This document shows, one piece after another, positions 48,184 through 62,200 of a stretch of 64,000 bases of DNA. This DNA is from Paramecium tetraurelia. Its lineage: Eukaryota; Ciliophora; Oligohymenophorea; Peniculida; Parameciidae. The notes under the pieces are model-generated. The model was not told the DNA's origin. It searched no databases and saw only the letters and a list, made by a program, of their open reading frames with translations. Position numbers and translations under genes: made by a program. Location: assembly GCF_000165425.1 (NCBI RefSeq), contig NW_001799026.1, positions 124,001-188,000 on the forward strand, given 5' to 3'. How positions within the stretch are numbered: the stretch's first letter is position 1; each line of letters starts with the position of its first letter.

Positions 48184-51100
48184 TCATTTTTTGATCTTAA
48201 CTTTCCAAAACATATCGATTTAACAATTTTATAATTTCTTATGTAGATTCTATGACTAAATTGCTATTCTTTTCAACTTAATCTGAAATAGAGACACAAT
48301 GAAATTTCTATGTAATATAAACTATAATACTTTGTTTAATGGCATGTTGGCGGATTAAAATATCAGCATTATCTTTTCTAACCATCCTCTATCAAATGAA
48401 ATGATATTAGCAAATGACACCAATCCCTTTTAATTTGTCTCATTTATTATTATCATCCTTAACAATTCCTCTATCTGTTGATACTAATGTTTGATCTATA
48501 TAGTATAATTCTCCTAAAAAACCAAGTAGTCATCAAATTCTATCTTTAACTCTTTAATTAAATTAGAAAAGAAAACATTTGCTGCAGCATTTGTATCTTT
48601 AACTTTCTCTTTTAAAGACAAAGTGTAAATTTAATTTTTCTCAGTTAAATTCAAATGTTCCATAAGAGATAATTACTATAACTTACCTTCAATTTGATCG
48701 TCTTTCTCTATAATTTATTAGAAGGAGGTGAGATTATTTTACTTTATAAAGAGTCCATCCTATGCAATCATATATAAATTATTGATTGATCCAAAGTTCA
48801 ATTCCAGAACTTCAGACTCTTAATCAGATACAATAATAAGGGTATTATTCTCATCCTAAGCTAATTTTTCAAGTGCTTAAACTAATTAATCTAAGTTTTA
48901 GATTTTCTGCACAAATCTCTTAGTATAAGCTAAAATTATAATTCTCTGATTATCCTAATGATTGCTATTAGAGAATTTAGACACAATGTTGGTGGTTTCA
49001 ATTGAACAGAAGTGTTTATCCTTTAATCCAATTGTTAATTCTTTGGCTGAATCATATAATTATTTATCAAGCCAAGAATCTTCACAATAACTCAAATGAT
49101 CATTCAACCTAAGTAACCAATCATTACTGCTTGGAACATTAATAAATGTTGGTTTCTTATCATTCAAGTAATTCAAAATAGCTTGAGCTGATTCTATAGT
49201 GTTATTTGGATTGATCTTCTTGTGGTCTACTTTTAATGAACACCATTAACTCAAGACTAGCTTAGCTGACTTCTTTCTAGATTATCTAATATAGATATAT
49301 TCCAAATAGTTCGAAGATATGCTTTCTCTTAGGGGTGTTTTAATGAAGATATCAGTCTTTCCGTATAGACTTATTAGTTCACTTTAGGATAGATCTAGCT
49401 TTATTTAAATTAATTCCTATTGATATTTCTAATTAATCTATTTGGCTATGGTTTTTATTTCTTCCAAGTATTTTTATATCTAGCAGTTACTCTAATACTC
49501 TTCATCATTATTTGTATATAAGATTTGAATCAATTAAATCCTATATTACTTTAGTAAATGCATCTACTCAACTATTTTGAATTTCTGCTGTAGACCACTT
49601 AAAAGTGATAGACTATCAACTCCAAGAAGTGTGAATTATTCTTCCTAGACAGGCTCATCTGCTGTTATTAAATTTTGTAATTATCTGATATTGAGACCGA
49701 CACTTCCATAATCCAATATGATTTTTCTGCCTAATACTTCAATAGTAAATGCACTCACACCTTAGACCTGTGTTAGTTTCTGGTATTTTTATGGTAAACA
49801 ATGCACAAATTGATACAAGTCTTTTAATTGTATTAATGAGATCAAATCACTCATTAATATAGACGATAAAATAGTTTCGCTACAAGATAATATTCTAAAC
49901 TATTTTGGATTTGGAAATGATCTTCTCATTATTATACATATTCTTGGTCTGCTCTCATTCTTCCTAATCAATCCTTCCTTGATATAGATTGGAATCAAAT
50001 AAAGGTGGTAATCAAAAATGAAGATAGAATGCAAATGACAAAATTAATTTTGAAATAGTGTACAATTTAGTGCTTCTTGTACATATTTTGCAAATATTTT
50101 ATTGATTTCCATATAATCATCTTCTGAATGCAATCGCAATTATGGGGTTAAATTATTGAAGATTGGACTTATCAATTAAGGGAAACACTCTAATAAATCC
50201 TCGTCTATTTAAATTCCAAAACACTTGTACTATTCGTAAACATGTTATTAAATTAGAATGTATTCATTTTCATCCTAAACTTAAATTCCCATCCATCCAA
50301 TCCAAATCGCCTTCAGACTTAATCTGTTGCTAAAGAGATTGTACATATTGGCATAATAAGGATCTGAGGTCAATTCAAACTTGTATTTGTTTGTTATATC
50401 TTGATATAATTACTATTATAAACATACCCTGTTTGTTTTTCACTTAATGAAATTAATCAATTAAAGTTATTTTTATAGGTATCTTCAACGACAAACAAAT
50501 CACATAAGAATCTATGAGTATTTGAGTTGAGTTGGATCGCTTCCTTTTGTAATCGAATATCAAATCAGGCGATCCATATTATTCAGATATTTTTCTAAAT
50601 TTAGAAATTGACTTTAACTTTTGTTTACTTTCAAAATGACTCTAATTTAGATTACCTTATTATATTACTTTGATTAAATCTCGCCAATCGATTTCTAATT
50701 AACGAATGCTTGTGGGACCTCTAACTTCTTTCGCATATTCTGGAATACTTTCATTATCGGACTTAATATTTAAAGATTAACATACTGAATCTATGGCCAT
50801 ATCAAAGGGGTTATAGTCTCTTGATCGATTCATTTTTTAAACTTTCACTAAAATATAATTAACACAGATGCATACTTAGCTCTTCTTGAACAAATTCATG
50901 TGATATTTCGTATTTTTAAAAAGTTCTAATGTTCATTTAAGGATCATCAAATTTTATATATAGGAAATTGCGCCTAAAATCGCACTTGTGAATTCTATTT
51001 GGGATATTCTCCCATATATAATTATCTCCATCTTAAATTAGACACTTGAATTCTAATATAAAACCTAAGAATAGCTCAATATGATTCTTAACTTGGATCA

Positions 51101-51267
51101 ATTTGAATTTTGCTTTCCTGAGTCCATTCAGGGTAAGTATCACTTGAGGTGCAGAGCAGGTAAGAATCATGAGGATTCCATTGACCTAGAAGGGGATGAT
51201 TACCACAAATTCGAACAATTTGTGAATATTTAGTCTCTTTTGTCACCTTAAAACTAATGTATGACAT
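48184..51267 (-). CDS. CBM20-trehalose-6-phosphate synthase/phosphatase-like fusion
   Basis: 999 residues; three 28-nt introns (51065-51092, 50848-50875, 50400-50427). Residues 1-100 are a starch-binding CBM20 domain (VRICGNHPLLGQWNP, LEFKCLIQDGDNYIWENIPNR). Next is a GT20-like domain: FSNRLSLKAIWIGWMGI, IIMRRSFPNPKQFRIL, ADLI-like MSDLISLIQLKDLYQF, and the late donor-site region LYGKTDIFIKTPLRESISSN ... LVLSQWCS ... INPNNTIESAQAI. A TPP-like C-terminal part lacks the HAD DxDxT motif. Several GT20 catalytic positions are changed (RDGMNL-like site reads RESISS; the LSEFAG Glu reads Gln), so it may be regulatory. The two domains only join after splicing; an internal ATG at 50833 is not needed. 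Confidence 0.82.
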
Positions 51268-52198
51268 CTTAAATTATGGGAATTATAATTTATTTAATAA
51301 TTGAAGAACTGATCTTTCAGGGAAATAAATGATTTTGTAAGAATATTTCTTTAAATCCTTTTGATACTTCTATTTTTATCATAGATCTTTATATTCGATT
51401 ATAATATGAGTATACTAAAATTGAATTAGAAATAGAGAAGAGTTTTGAACAATTATGGATGAGTTTTGAAAAATAATATAAATTTAAACACTCATGATTC
51501 TGTTGAATATGCTTTTAAAGTATTTTGAAGGTGAAATTATATACATTATCTAATAAATAGTCAATATCAAAATTAAGATTTAATATTTTAAATGTATCAC
51601 TAAATGGGTGGGTTAAATATTGTGTGATTGAAATATTAAGTGAAAATCTATGAAATTAGACATCAATTATGGGACTGTTGACTTAATTCATTTTTATAAA
51701 TACTTATTAAAAAAGGAGAAAAATGAAAATAGTAGTGTACATATGTTAAAAAAAAATACAAATCCATTTAGGGCAAATAAATTATTATATTTAGAAGTAA
51801 TTGAATAGAAAAAAAGTATTTAATTTAAAAATTGGGTGTTATATCAATTAAAAGGGAGAGATGACATATATAGATTTCAAAATGATGGACCATTTTCAGT
51901 GAAAATTTAAAAATTTTCATTTTCATTTTCATTTAATTTGCTTAGTAAAGTATAAAGTAATTTATAATTTCAATTTGATAATGAATGAAAATATCTAAAA
52001 TATATGATGAGCACTTCACTGAAGTAGAGTATAATCAATAATATTAATGAAGAGAAGAGAATTAAAATTAATTAGATGTTTTTAATCGATTCAATAAAAT
52101 AATTTAATTATAAATAATATATTCTTAACCAAAAAAGAATAAAAAATGAATGGTTGTTGTTGATTTTATATATGTTGTGATAAATATCACTTAGATTA
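51268..52198. other. AT-rich region with a weak open frame (51650-51988)
   Basis: About 930 bp. On the plus strand, ATG 51650 to TGA 51986-51988 is open for 112 residues (starts MKLDINYGTVDLIHFYKYLL, Lys/Phe-rich, with a repeat of SFSFSF from ttttca repeats at 51920-51938). This may be chance. Otherwise low-complexity A/T. It contains the promoter of the CBM20 gene and the 3' flank of beta-tubulin. Confidence 0.35.
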
Positions 52199-54012
<1,814 letters not shown>

Positions 54013-54028
<16 letters not shown>

Positions 54029-54889
54029 TCATTCCTTTTTCTTATTGACAAAATAAAGTAAATTAATATCATATATATGGTACCAGAAATACCAAATAAG
54101 AAGGAATAATATATTAAAGATAACTAAAGCAAGTGTTTAAATGGTTCTACCAGTTTCTCCAGAAATTGTAATTCCATGAATATATGGGTCATCAACATGT
54201 CTTAGTTACAATGATAGGTTTTCAAAACTTGTAGCTTCATCATCTATTAGTTCTTTATAAATAAAACCATTCTTAAAAGCACCCTCCTTAAAAAATATAA
54301 TTTATCCTTCTTCATTGATAACTTTAAACAAATATCAGTCAAAATATATAATTTTTCCCCCTTCCAATACCAAGGAGTTACAGGTATGCCACTTGACATA
54401 TTGCATTATGGCAATTTTTTTATAATTTTTTATGTTTTTAGTTTTGATATATAGAGTTATAAACAATATGTTTGTGGCAACATCATGTTAGCCAACTTCT
54501 GATCAACGAACCCAAAAAATTCATGAAAATTTATTTTCTAGTAGTATGTTGTATTGTTGGTTTCAAAATAAGGATCGTAGTGATTTTAGATGAATCTGAA
54601 TTTTTAATCATTGAGTTCTCCGAGTATTGAGTATTGTCCAAATTGCTTTTAATTCAAGTTCAGAGACCAATCTATAGTTTCCTAGATAATAGTTACAAAT
54701 TACTTTTTCAATTATAAATTGCTATTGGAAGTCCTCTTATTGGTAAGGTAGAATAAAAAAGGAACACGAAAATAGAAGTAAGATTAAATCAATAATGCAT
54801 ATGGCATAAAATAGAATACAAAAGAATCTATTTGGAATGAGTTGCTGTATTTTAAAACAATCACATCTAACAAGATAAACTTATAACAT
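54013..54889 (-). pseudogene. Probably damaged membrane-protein gene
   Basis: ATG 54889 and one 22-nt intron (54689-54710) give an N-terminal half that reads well: MLQVYLVRCDCFK, a membrane helix (FFCILFYAICIIDLILLLFS), then DWSLNLNQKQFGQYSILGEL and NNTTYYQKINFHEFFG. Beyond about 54515 the best protein (NILFITLYIKTKNI, MQYVKWHTCNSLV, FKVINEEGQIIFFKEGAF, VDDPYIHGITISGETGR plus a C-terminal helix) lies in a different frame and is interrupted by TGA at 54335-54337. The original frame is also open to TGA 54013-54015. I infer one indel near the T6 run at 54514-54519 and a TGG-to-TGA change; unrecognised introns or sequence errors are alternatives. Confidence 0.55.
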
Positions 54890-54905
54890 AAATTATTAAT
54901 GTATT

Positions 54906-56426
54906 TCAATACGATTATCTTTTTAACTATTGATTCTCTTGTTCTAATTATGAGATTCTCTAAACTAGATTGCTTTGTTCCTTCATATACTGATCCAAGA
55001 GTTGTTGCATTTCATTCTGTTAAATCTAGAACTGTCTAATCATGTCAATATGCATCGAACTAACACTATCTTAAACAATCTTTTTTAATTGATATGATTA
55101 TTCATTGATCTGTTGCTGAATGAATTTCTTCTACTCATCAGTGAAGCTAGATAGAAGTAAAAATAAAGCAATTACTCGTTTTATCCTCCAATAACTCTGC
55201 TCACCTCGTATTTTCTAGAGATGTCCTCGATTTTGCTAGTACTTTAGTCAAATTTAGATTACTAACTTGATTACACACGAGATTGGACTATTACCTAAAT
55301 AAATTGGATTTAGTTTACATTGATCATATTGCATTTGCTTTTGTTACTCAATCTTAATCATTGACTCCTTATTACTCAAAGCATTCAAATCCTTACTACT
55401 ATCCTTCTTAATATCCTAAATAGTTGGGGATTTAGCTTAATTGATCTTTAGTTACGATTGCACACTCAAGTTGCTTTCATTTAACAGTCTTTATGATGCT
55501 GGAGGTTGTTGAGATTACGCTTCAATGTTTTAATATTCCATATAGTTTACACTAGAGTTGTCGTGTCCTCTAAACTGCAATTTAGGCTTTTAGGTCATTC
55601 TTATATCGTACACATAGATCTATCCATAGAGAGTGCCCACGGTAACAGAATAATCGTCATTTTGCATTGCCACTGAATTCAATGGATTTTCACACGCAAT
55701 TGTATGAGTTACCTTTTTATCAACAATACTATAAAGATGACATTTTTAATCGGTTCCAACACTGCAGACTAACGATTAAGTAACACTTAGTCCTGTCACT
55801 TTACTTGTATGTTAGGATGAGAAATTGCAATGATATTCATTTTTATTTAGATCAAAGATTGTCACAGACCCATCATTACTGCCTGAACACAAGAGATTTT
55901 TGCTCATAAACTTAACTGCCTTAAATCCAGGGGTTTTTGATCCTTTTAAATTGAAAGTGGATACTGCTATCTATGTACTTACATCATGGACAAGAATATC
56001 GCCTACGTTAGAAGCACTTGCAATTAGGGTGTTTGCAGAATTCCAATGTAAAGAATTAATCTATGAATAATGTCCTTTGAGATGACTTTGAATAGTTTTC
56101 TTTTTCAAATCCCATACCCGCACAATTGAATCATGACCTCCACTTGCTAAATATTGACTATTTGATGTGAATGAAATCGCATTAATTGCTTTTCCATTAT
56201 GCTCCAAAGGCAGAAGTGATTAACCATCAGTAGATCGACTCAAAACGATAACTCCATCATTGCCGCAACTTGCAATTACACAATCTATTAAATAAACAGT
56301 ATTGATACTATTGTGATTCCAAATGCAACAATTAATACTAGATTTATGTGGACTGATTCTTAAAATAGGGTCCATTGATTAATCATGTATGAGAATACTT
56401 TTACCACATGAAACCAATTAACTCAT
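54906..56426 (-). CDS. NEDD1: NEDD1-like WD40 protein
   Basis: 488 residues as drawn; introns 55242-55266 (25 nt, ends AAG) and 55147-55175 (29 nt); a third, frame-neutral 24-nt intron at 56285-56308 is likely. Residues 1-320 are WD40 repeats (YLASGGHDSIVRVWDL, LIASASNVGDILVHDV, LLCSGSNDGSVTIFDL, TVGTLYGQIYVYDIR). After a low-complexity linker the C-terminal 70 residues form a helix VQDSVSSMHIDMIRQFQIQQ then NEMQQLLDQY, closely matching the gamma-tubulin-binding tail of NEDD1/GCP-WD. It would recruit gamma-tubulin complexes to basal bodies. It ends 16 bp from the start of the damaged gene. Confidence 0.85.
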
Positions 56427-57014
56427 TTCAAATATATAATATAATTTTTGATAAAATAATATTCATATTTTGCGCCAACATATTTAATATCATTATCATC
56501 TGTTCTCATTCCATCCATTTTATATTTATTAATCACATTTAGCGATTTAATTTTCCATTCTTTCTCATAAGAAAATATTTTAAATTTTAGGTATTTTAGA
56601 TAAAATTTATATATGATTTAATAGAATTTTGCAATATTTAAGTAACTTTTTATATTGGGTGATTTTAATATAAAAGTATAATTTTGTTGGAATTTTCTGA
56701 TCATCACCAATCTGGCTTAATAAATAGATAATATTATAAATATATTATTTTAAGATAATATTATAAATATATTATTATTAATTCAACTCTTTATTGCTTT
56801 AAAAAATTATAACTTATTTATCCTTACTAGGTTTATTTTAATTTATTAAGTCATTATCACATGTTTTTTAAGCAATTTCTTACTTTTAAATCACGATACT
56901 GTGAAATATAACTTTTAGATAGTATCATATTTCATCTAAATATATATATATAATTAAACCAATTCTAATACATATAATTCATCTCTTTATTAATGCATTA
57001 ATTAATATAATAAT
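56427..57014. other. AT-rich intergenic region with direct repeat
   Basis: About 590 bp between divergent genes. It contains a 23-bp direct repeat (56727-56749 and 56754-56776) and several A/T runs. No coding frame seen. Confidence 0.5.
56727..56776. repeat. 23-bp direct repeat, two copies
   Basis: The sequence beginning gataatattataaatatatt occurs at 56727-56749 and again at 56754-56776, offset by 27 bp. Each copy is itself partly palindromic AT sequence. Confidence 0.85.
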
Positions 57015-57687
57015 ATGCATAGTAGACAACATGTTTCAATAAAGAACCTTGATTAACCCAAATTGGATTCAACTCAAGTTCGTCGTAAGAGTTGTGTTTG
57101 TGAATATTGTGGGACTACAGCTCTGAAAGAAGATCGTCTACCAAATTAATTATGTGAAATAGCCTACCACAAATAAGAACGAATTGGCTGATGTCTTTTT
57201 GAGTAAATTGGAAGGAGCAAGAAAATATATGAGGAATGACCAAAAAAAAAAGAATTTCAGAATATACGCCAGAAATCCACTATTTATACTACGTTCTCAG
57301 CCTGATCTGGAAGAAAGTATGCATCTTCCAACTTCACCTACAAAGGCTCACACTCCAGAAAAAGAACGTTTAAAGACCGAGCAACCTTAGATTGCTCCTT
57401 ATAGATCCTACAAATACATTCCCACTTCAAATTGCTTTCTATAAAATATGAAGTAACAGGTTATGCGTTCTAACAAAACCATCAATCGATTACTCACTGA
57501 TAGAAAGGTAGTGTAATCATTTCAGTTTTCCACTTCTGACAAACTACCAGTCACGAAATCTCCTTAAAAAAATAAAAAAAGCTTTATTAAATAACTGAAG
57601 CCTCTTCCTAAATAGAAATTACTTTAAACTAAATTTGACTGCATGATCAGATAATTTTTTAACTCATCAAAAGCCAAATAATTCTGA
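57015..57687 (+). CDS. Hypothetical protein with Cys cluster; frame conflict
   Basis: ATG 57015 opens a frame with SCVCEYCGTTALKEDRLPNQ, a compact Cys cluster that could bind zinc. That frame meets TGA near 57183. From about 57140 another plus frame is open, reading NELADVFLSKLEGARKY, RNDQKKKNFRIYARNP and a basic Ser/Pro-rich tail to TGA 57685-57687. I found no ordinary mini-intron of the right length to join them; a 34-nt candidate (57093-57126) would remove the Cys cluster. Either a frameshift exists or the splice is unusual. No family recognised. Confidence 0.5.
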
Positions 57688-57729
57688 TGAAATGATTATA
57701 ATTTTTTTGTGTTTATTAAACATTATTCG

Positions 57730-59207
57730 ATGCAAGAGACTGAGCAATCAGAAAAAGATATGATAGGTTCTCTTCTTGATGGTAATCACTTTTCTTAATT
57801 CCGTAGACGACGAATCAAAATGCTCAGAATTTCGATCTTCCATTACCAAATCCCAGTAGCATTCACAATCTGTAATTATAATATAGATTTCTTTTAGCCA
57901 ATCAAAAGTTTCAAGGATCTAAAAGAGAGTCCTGTTATAAATGAGGATCCCAAGTATTCTTAGAAATATTGATCTAGTTAACAAGAATTTCCTGCTGCCG
58001 ATCCTAGCAACTTCTATATTACAGTGTAGCCGACATTCATTCAGCAACGACAACATTCCTTAAGTCACGAATTCCACTCATACATGCTGCCTCAACAACC
58101 AGTTTACTATCCTTGTCAAGAAGGCTATTTCTCTTAAAAAAGAACAAAAAAATTACAATTATAAACAGAGATTGATTCAACAATTGTACAATTTATTTAA
58201 TTAAACTACCTTAGTCACAATAATGTTAAGATCAATACGCCTCTTTGATTATTCAATAGTCGTTCATCTAAGGAAATGAGTATTAAAGAGAGAAAATATT
58301 TAAAGGCCTAGTTGATGATTTACTCCTACTGTCAAAACACAAATTTGGAAACTATGTCATCTAGAAGATAATTGAAAACAGTAATCAAAATACCAGAACA
58401 CTTATTTTTGAGCAATTAAACCCTCATATTTTAGAATTGTCTTATGACAGATTTGGTTGTAGAGTGATACAAAAATTGCTAGAATTTATTCTCAATTAAC
58501 TAAAAGTCTAACTCATAAATTAACTCAAACCATACGCCTTAAAATTAATATTCGATCAGTGTGGAAACCATGTTATTTAAAAAATAATAGATTTGGTTAC
58601 TGATGCTGATTTTATTATAGATCTGGTGACAAATAATGTAGATAAAGTTGTATCCCATCCTTATGGATGCAGAATAGCTTAGAAATGCTTAGAAATGTTT
58701 CCCAACGATCAATTGTAGGCACTTTACATATCTTTGATTCCACTATGTGAAAGATTATCATTTTGTTAATATGGGAATTACATTGTTTAAAAAATGATAA
58801 ACTCAGGACCCCCAAAAGGATTTGAAGTCATAGGAAAGTTTATCAAGCAAAGAATAATAGAAGTCAGTTAAGATAAATACGCTAGGTAAAATTGTTAAAT
58901 CTAATGTAGTAATGTAGCTCAAAGGTACATTACTTTTGCTTAAGATGAGGACATTGCAAGCATTTGCAAGATTCTCATGAATTAAACTGTGCCACCCATG
59001 CTATTAATTTTGATTAATAATTCCTTTGGAAATTATGTAATGCAAAATTTTTATTCGAAATGCAATGATAAATAAAAAGAGTAAATTCAAATTCAAGTCT
59101 CAAAATACGAAGAACATTAATTCACTTAATTTGGTACTTTAAATTTAATAATAACTATAATAGGTCGACATTTCTTATAATATTTAGCCAGATTTCATGC
59201 TTGTTGA
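57730..59207 (+). CDS. Pumilio (PUF) RNA-binding protein
   Basis: 437 residues; six introns: 57782-57806 (25), 57872-57897 (26), 57954-57977 (24), 58225-58259 (35), 58886-58909 (24), 59134-59163 (30 nt). After a Ser/Gln-rich N-terminus the PUF domain shows repeat cores: KHKFGNYVIQKII, SYDRFGCRVIQKLL, IFDQCGNHVIQKII, HPYGCRIAQKCL, CQYGNYIVQKMI, KYASNVAQRYI, NSFGNYVMQNFY, QFGRHFLQYLARF. The paired residues (N/S..Q, G/C..Q) that read RNA bases are present. PUF proteins bind UGUA-type sites in mRNA 3' UTRs to repress or destabilise them. The YASNV core appears only after splicing. Confidence 0.92.
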
Positions 59208-59290
59208 TTGTTTTATTTTTATTTTATATATGAATATTAATATTATGTATATTTTTATAACAGTTAAATTAGAAATACAAAGAAACAATA

Positions 59291-62200
59291 TCAAAATATA
59301 TTACATTTTGGCGATTATTGTGTTTATAATTCAAATTACTTTTTTGGCGTATAATTATAAACTTAAAATTACTATTGATTCTGCTGCTATTTCTCAATTC
59401 TCTTTTACTTCTCAATAACCTCCTTTTTGATGTCATTTGTATTAATTTTCAACTATTTATTGTCACTGTATATCAGCCACTTCAGCCATTCCTTTTTAAA
59501 GTCCATTTGATTATTTAGAGTATCTATTCTTGAATACGTCTTTCTAGGCTTCTAATTATTTTACTTTCCATCCAAATAATGTGATAACAATAAATTTAGA
59601 ATGCTTTGAAAGAGTTTATTTTACCTTACAGATTAACAATCTTTAGATAAGGTAAAGATTTCTCCTATTGGCACATAAAAATATCTGATTGGATGAATCA
59701 AAAGATCAAGATTCTATTCCTAATCAGATTTTTATAGATTGTACAATAACCCTAAGATTTGTTTTTCTTCACTTACTCTCAACATGTCTGATTTTAATAG
59801 TGAATAGAGTGTGTAATATGGTAATTAACATAACTTTTCGTTATAATTATATCCACACCAATGCATGAGAGCAGAATGAAGTGGATCTTCTTGTATGTAT
59901 ACCTTTAACCATAATTAAGAATTCACAGTTTATATATCCTCAAATCCCACAGTGTGAAATTAATTTGTTGGATAAGTATGATACATAACTCTCTCATTGC
60001 TCTATTCTTATTTGTTAAGTATGGCTACTTTAACTAAGACACTGATAAAATTCAATTTGGTATACTAAGGTAATGATTCATCCATCAAATTATCTTCAAG
60101 ATTCATGTACTTTAGATTATTTTTTATTGAACCCCTTTCTTGCAAATAGATTGATATGATATTCTAATCATTAATATCAATGATCAATCTCCAAGCAAGA
60201 CTTTAGGAGGCAAAACATTCTGAAATCACAATTGAATTACCAACCACATTGTTGATTTTCATTTCATAAACCAATTTGTTGATTTTACAAGTATTTGCAT
60301 TTTATTGGTAAAATGAATATTCATCAAACAATGATTCAGAATAATGAAATTCTTAATCAGTAAAAATAGAGCTTCTCCTTCTTTTGGTTTCTTGAAGTCT
60401 TTAAGGATAAACAATAATCTAATTATTTAATAGAGGCAAATTCTATTCGAATTGATGGTTCGTGAAATCTTTGTACTTGAATCCACAATTAGATAAATGG
60501 TCCATAGACAATTACTTAAGTAGATCTATTTGTTAACATTGCTTTTTTTCTGTAATCAACCACAATAAATTGTCAACTCCTTCGAAATCAGTCTACATTA
60601 AAGGTTGCTAAACTAGAAAATATATTTCCTCCGGCGTCATCAAATCAAATATTTTCTTGTATCTATTTTACATCTATTAATCTTAAATTATGGAATCATC
60701 CTATCTCCCTCTAATTTGATTGATTATCGTTCTGCAATTTAATGAAAAGTAAGTTACTGTATAAACATAAACAAATTTAAAAATGTAAGAAAGGTGGGAG
60801 TTCTAATTCCTAAAACCTATAACATACCAATCCAGTACAAATTCATTGATCATCATAGGAATTACAACTCTACTTATCAATTATTCTATCAATTGATATA
60901 ACTCTAATTTCTCAGCCAATCTATAAAATTTAATTGATTAATGGATTCCTACTTCATTCCATTCAGAATCTGTCAGTTTACCCAAGTAAATGTATTTGTA
61001 AACCAAATCAAATAACTATAAGTTGTCAACTTACAAAATTAACTCACATTATTTAGTTTCTAACAATTCCTTGAAGTAGTTGGAAACCTAAATCAAAACT
61101 GATTTATGAGATTTGTATTGATAATCATTAACTAGTAAAACAATGTCTGAAAATTTCTCATTTCGATACAATGCATTAAAATTGTGATTTTTGTGATCTA
61201 AAAATAACCAAATTATTTACATCTTGTCGATTAACTTAATAGACCTTATTCAATTTCTTACATCTTTTTTTATGCTCTATTTGATCTCAAATCTACAAAG
61301 TCGTAAGGGTGGATTGAATTAATTTTGAGTTTGCATTTGAATGGAATCTCATTGTCCTTTATTTAAGCCCCTTCCTTCTAGAGTATTTTTTAAGTATTTG
61401 ACAATTAAAATTCAGATTTTTTTTGTTGCTTTATTGATTAACGTATAGAATATCTATAAGATGTTTTGTTTTAAGGTTCAGGATTTGAAGTTCTCTTCTT
61501 TATGATAACAGATTCATCTTGTTTTTGAGGACTAAAAGACCACTTTTTAGGAGAAATCTCCAATTAAGGTTCTTCAAAATAATACTGCTCTTCAGGCTAT
61601 TATATTTATAAATTATTTGGATATTATTGCAACTACTGATGATATTGCATCATTTGATATTGTAATTACTATTATTAATATAATTGCTATTGTTATTATT
61701 ATTAGAATAACTATTGCTATTATTATTCATAATAATATTATTATTGTTATTATTAGTATAAATATTATTACTATTAGTATTACTATTATTGTTGCTGCTG
61801 ATAATCTTTATTTTAATTTAAGAATAGCTGTGGTTGTTAATTATAGAATTAATTTTGTTATTATTGTTATGAATATAATTCCTAAGTTTCAAAATTGCGA
61901 TTAGAAGTGTGCTATTAAGAACTACCAAAATAGAGCGACTCAACATTGTAAGGTTAAAATATTTGTTAGCTTTACTACAAATTATTCGAAGGATTTTCTA
62001 CTTCCCTACACAGATCTTAATAAATATTTTGTAACTATTTTGGATCCAGCAGATTGCTTAGATGTTCATTAATAGCAGAATCCTGAGTAGTTACAGTTTG
62101 ATTTCTTATTTCTGAGATTGTAGACTATTCCTTGTGAGTCAGAGGAGCATATGGATTATGATGTTTATCCAACATTTAAGAATCAGAACTGGTTAAGCCG

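Noticed and set aside
50831-50833. Start codon for a separate TPS-like gene without CBM20
   Set aside because: Three 28-nt introns join the upstream CBM20 exon in frame and total exon length is divisible by three, so one gene is more likely.
51081-51332. 83-residue plus frame starting MILNLDQFEF
   Set aside because: It is antisense to the first exon of the CBM20-TPS gene, which shows the starch-binding signature.
59197-59418. Hydrophobic plus-strand frame
   Set aside because: Antisense to the Gln-rich C-terminus of the BTB gene; reverse-complement Gln/Asn codons look like Leu/Ile/Val.
61261-61263. Start codon for a shorter, separate BTB gene
   Set aside because: The upstream frame runs without TGA straight into this ATG; the long protein also gives consistent exon lengths. 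A short isoform is still possible.
61617-61904. Ile/Thr-rich plus frame suggesting a membrane protein
   Set aside because: It is the reverse complement of the TAA/TAG polyglutamine tract.
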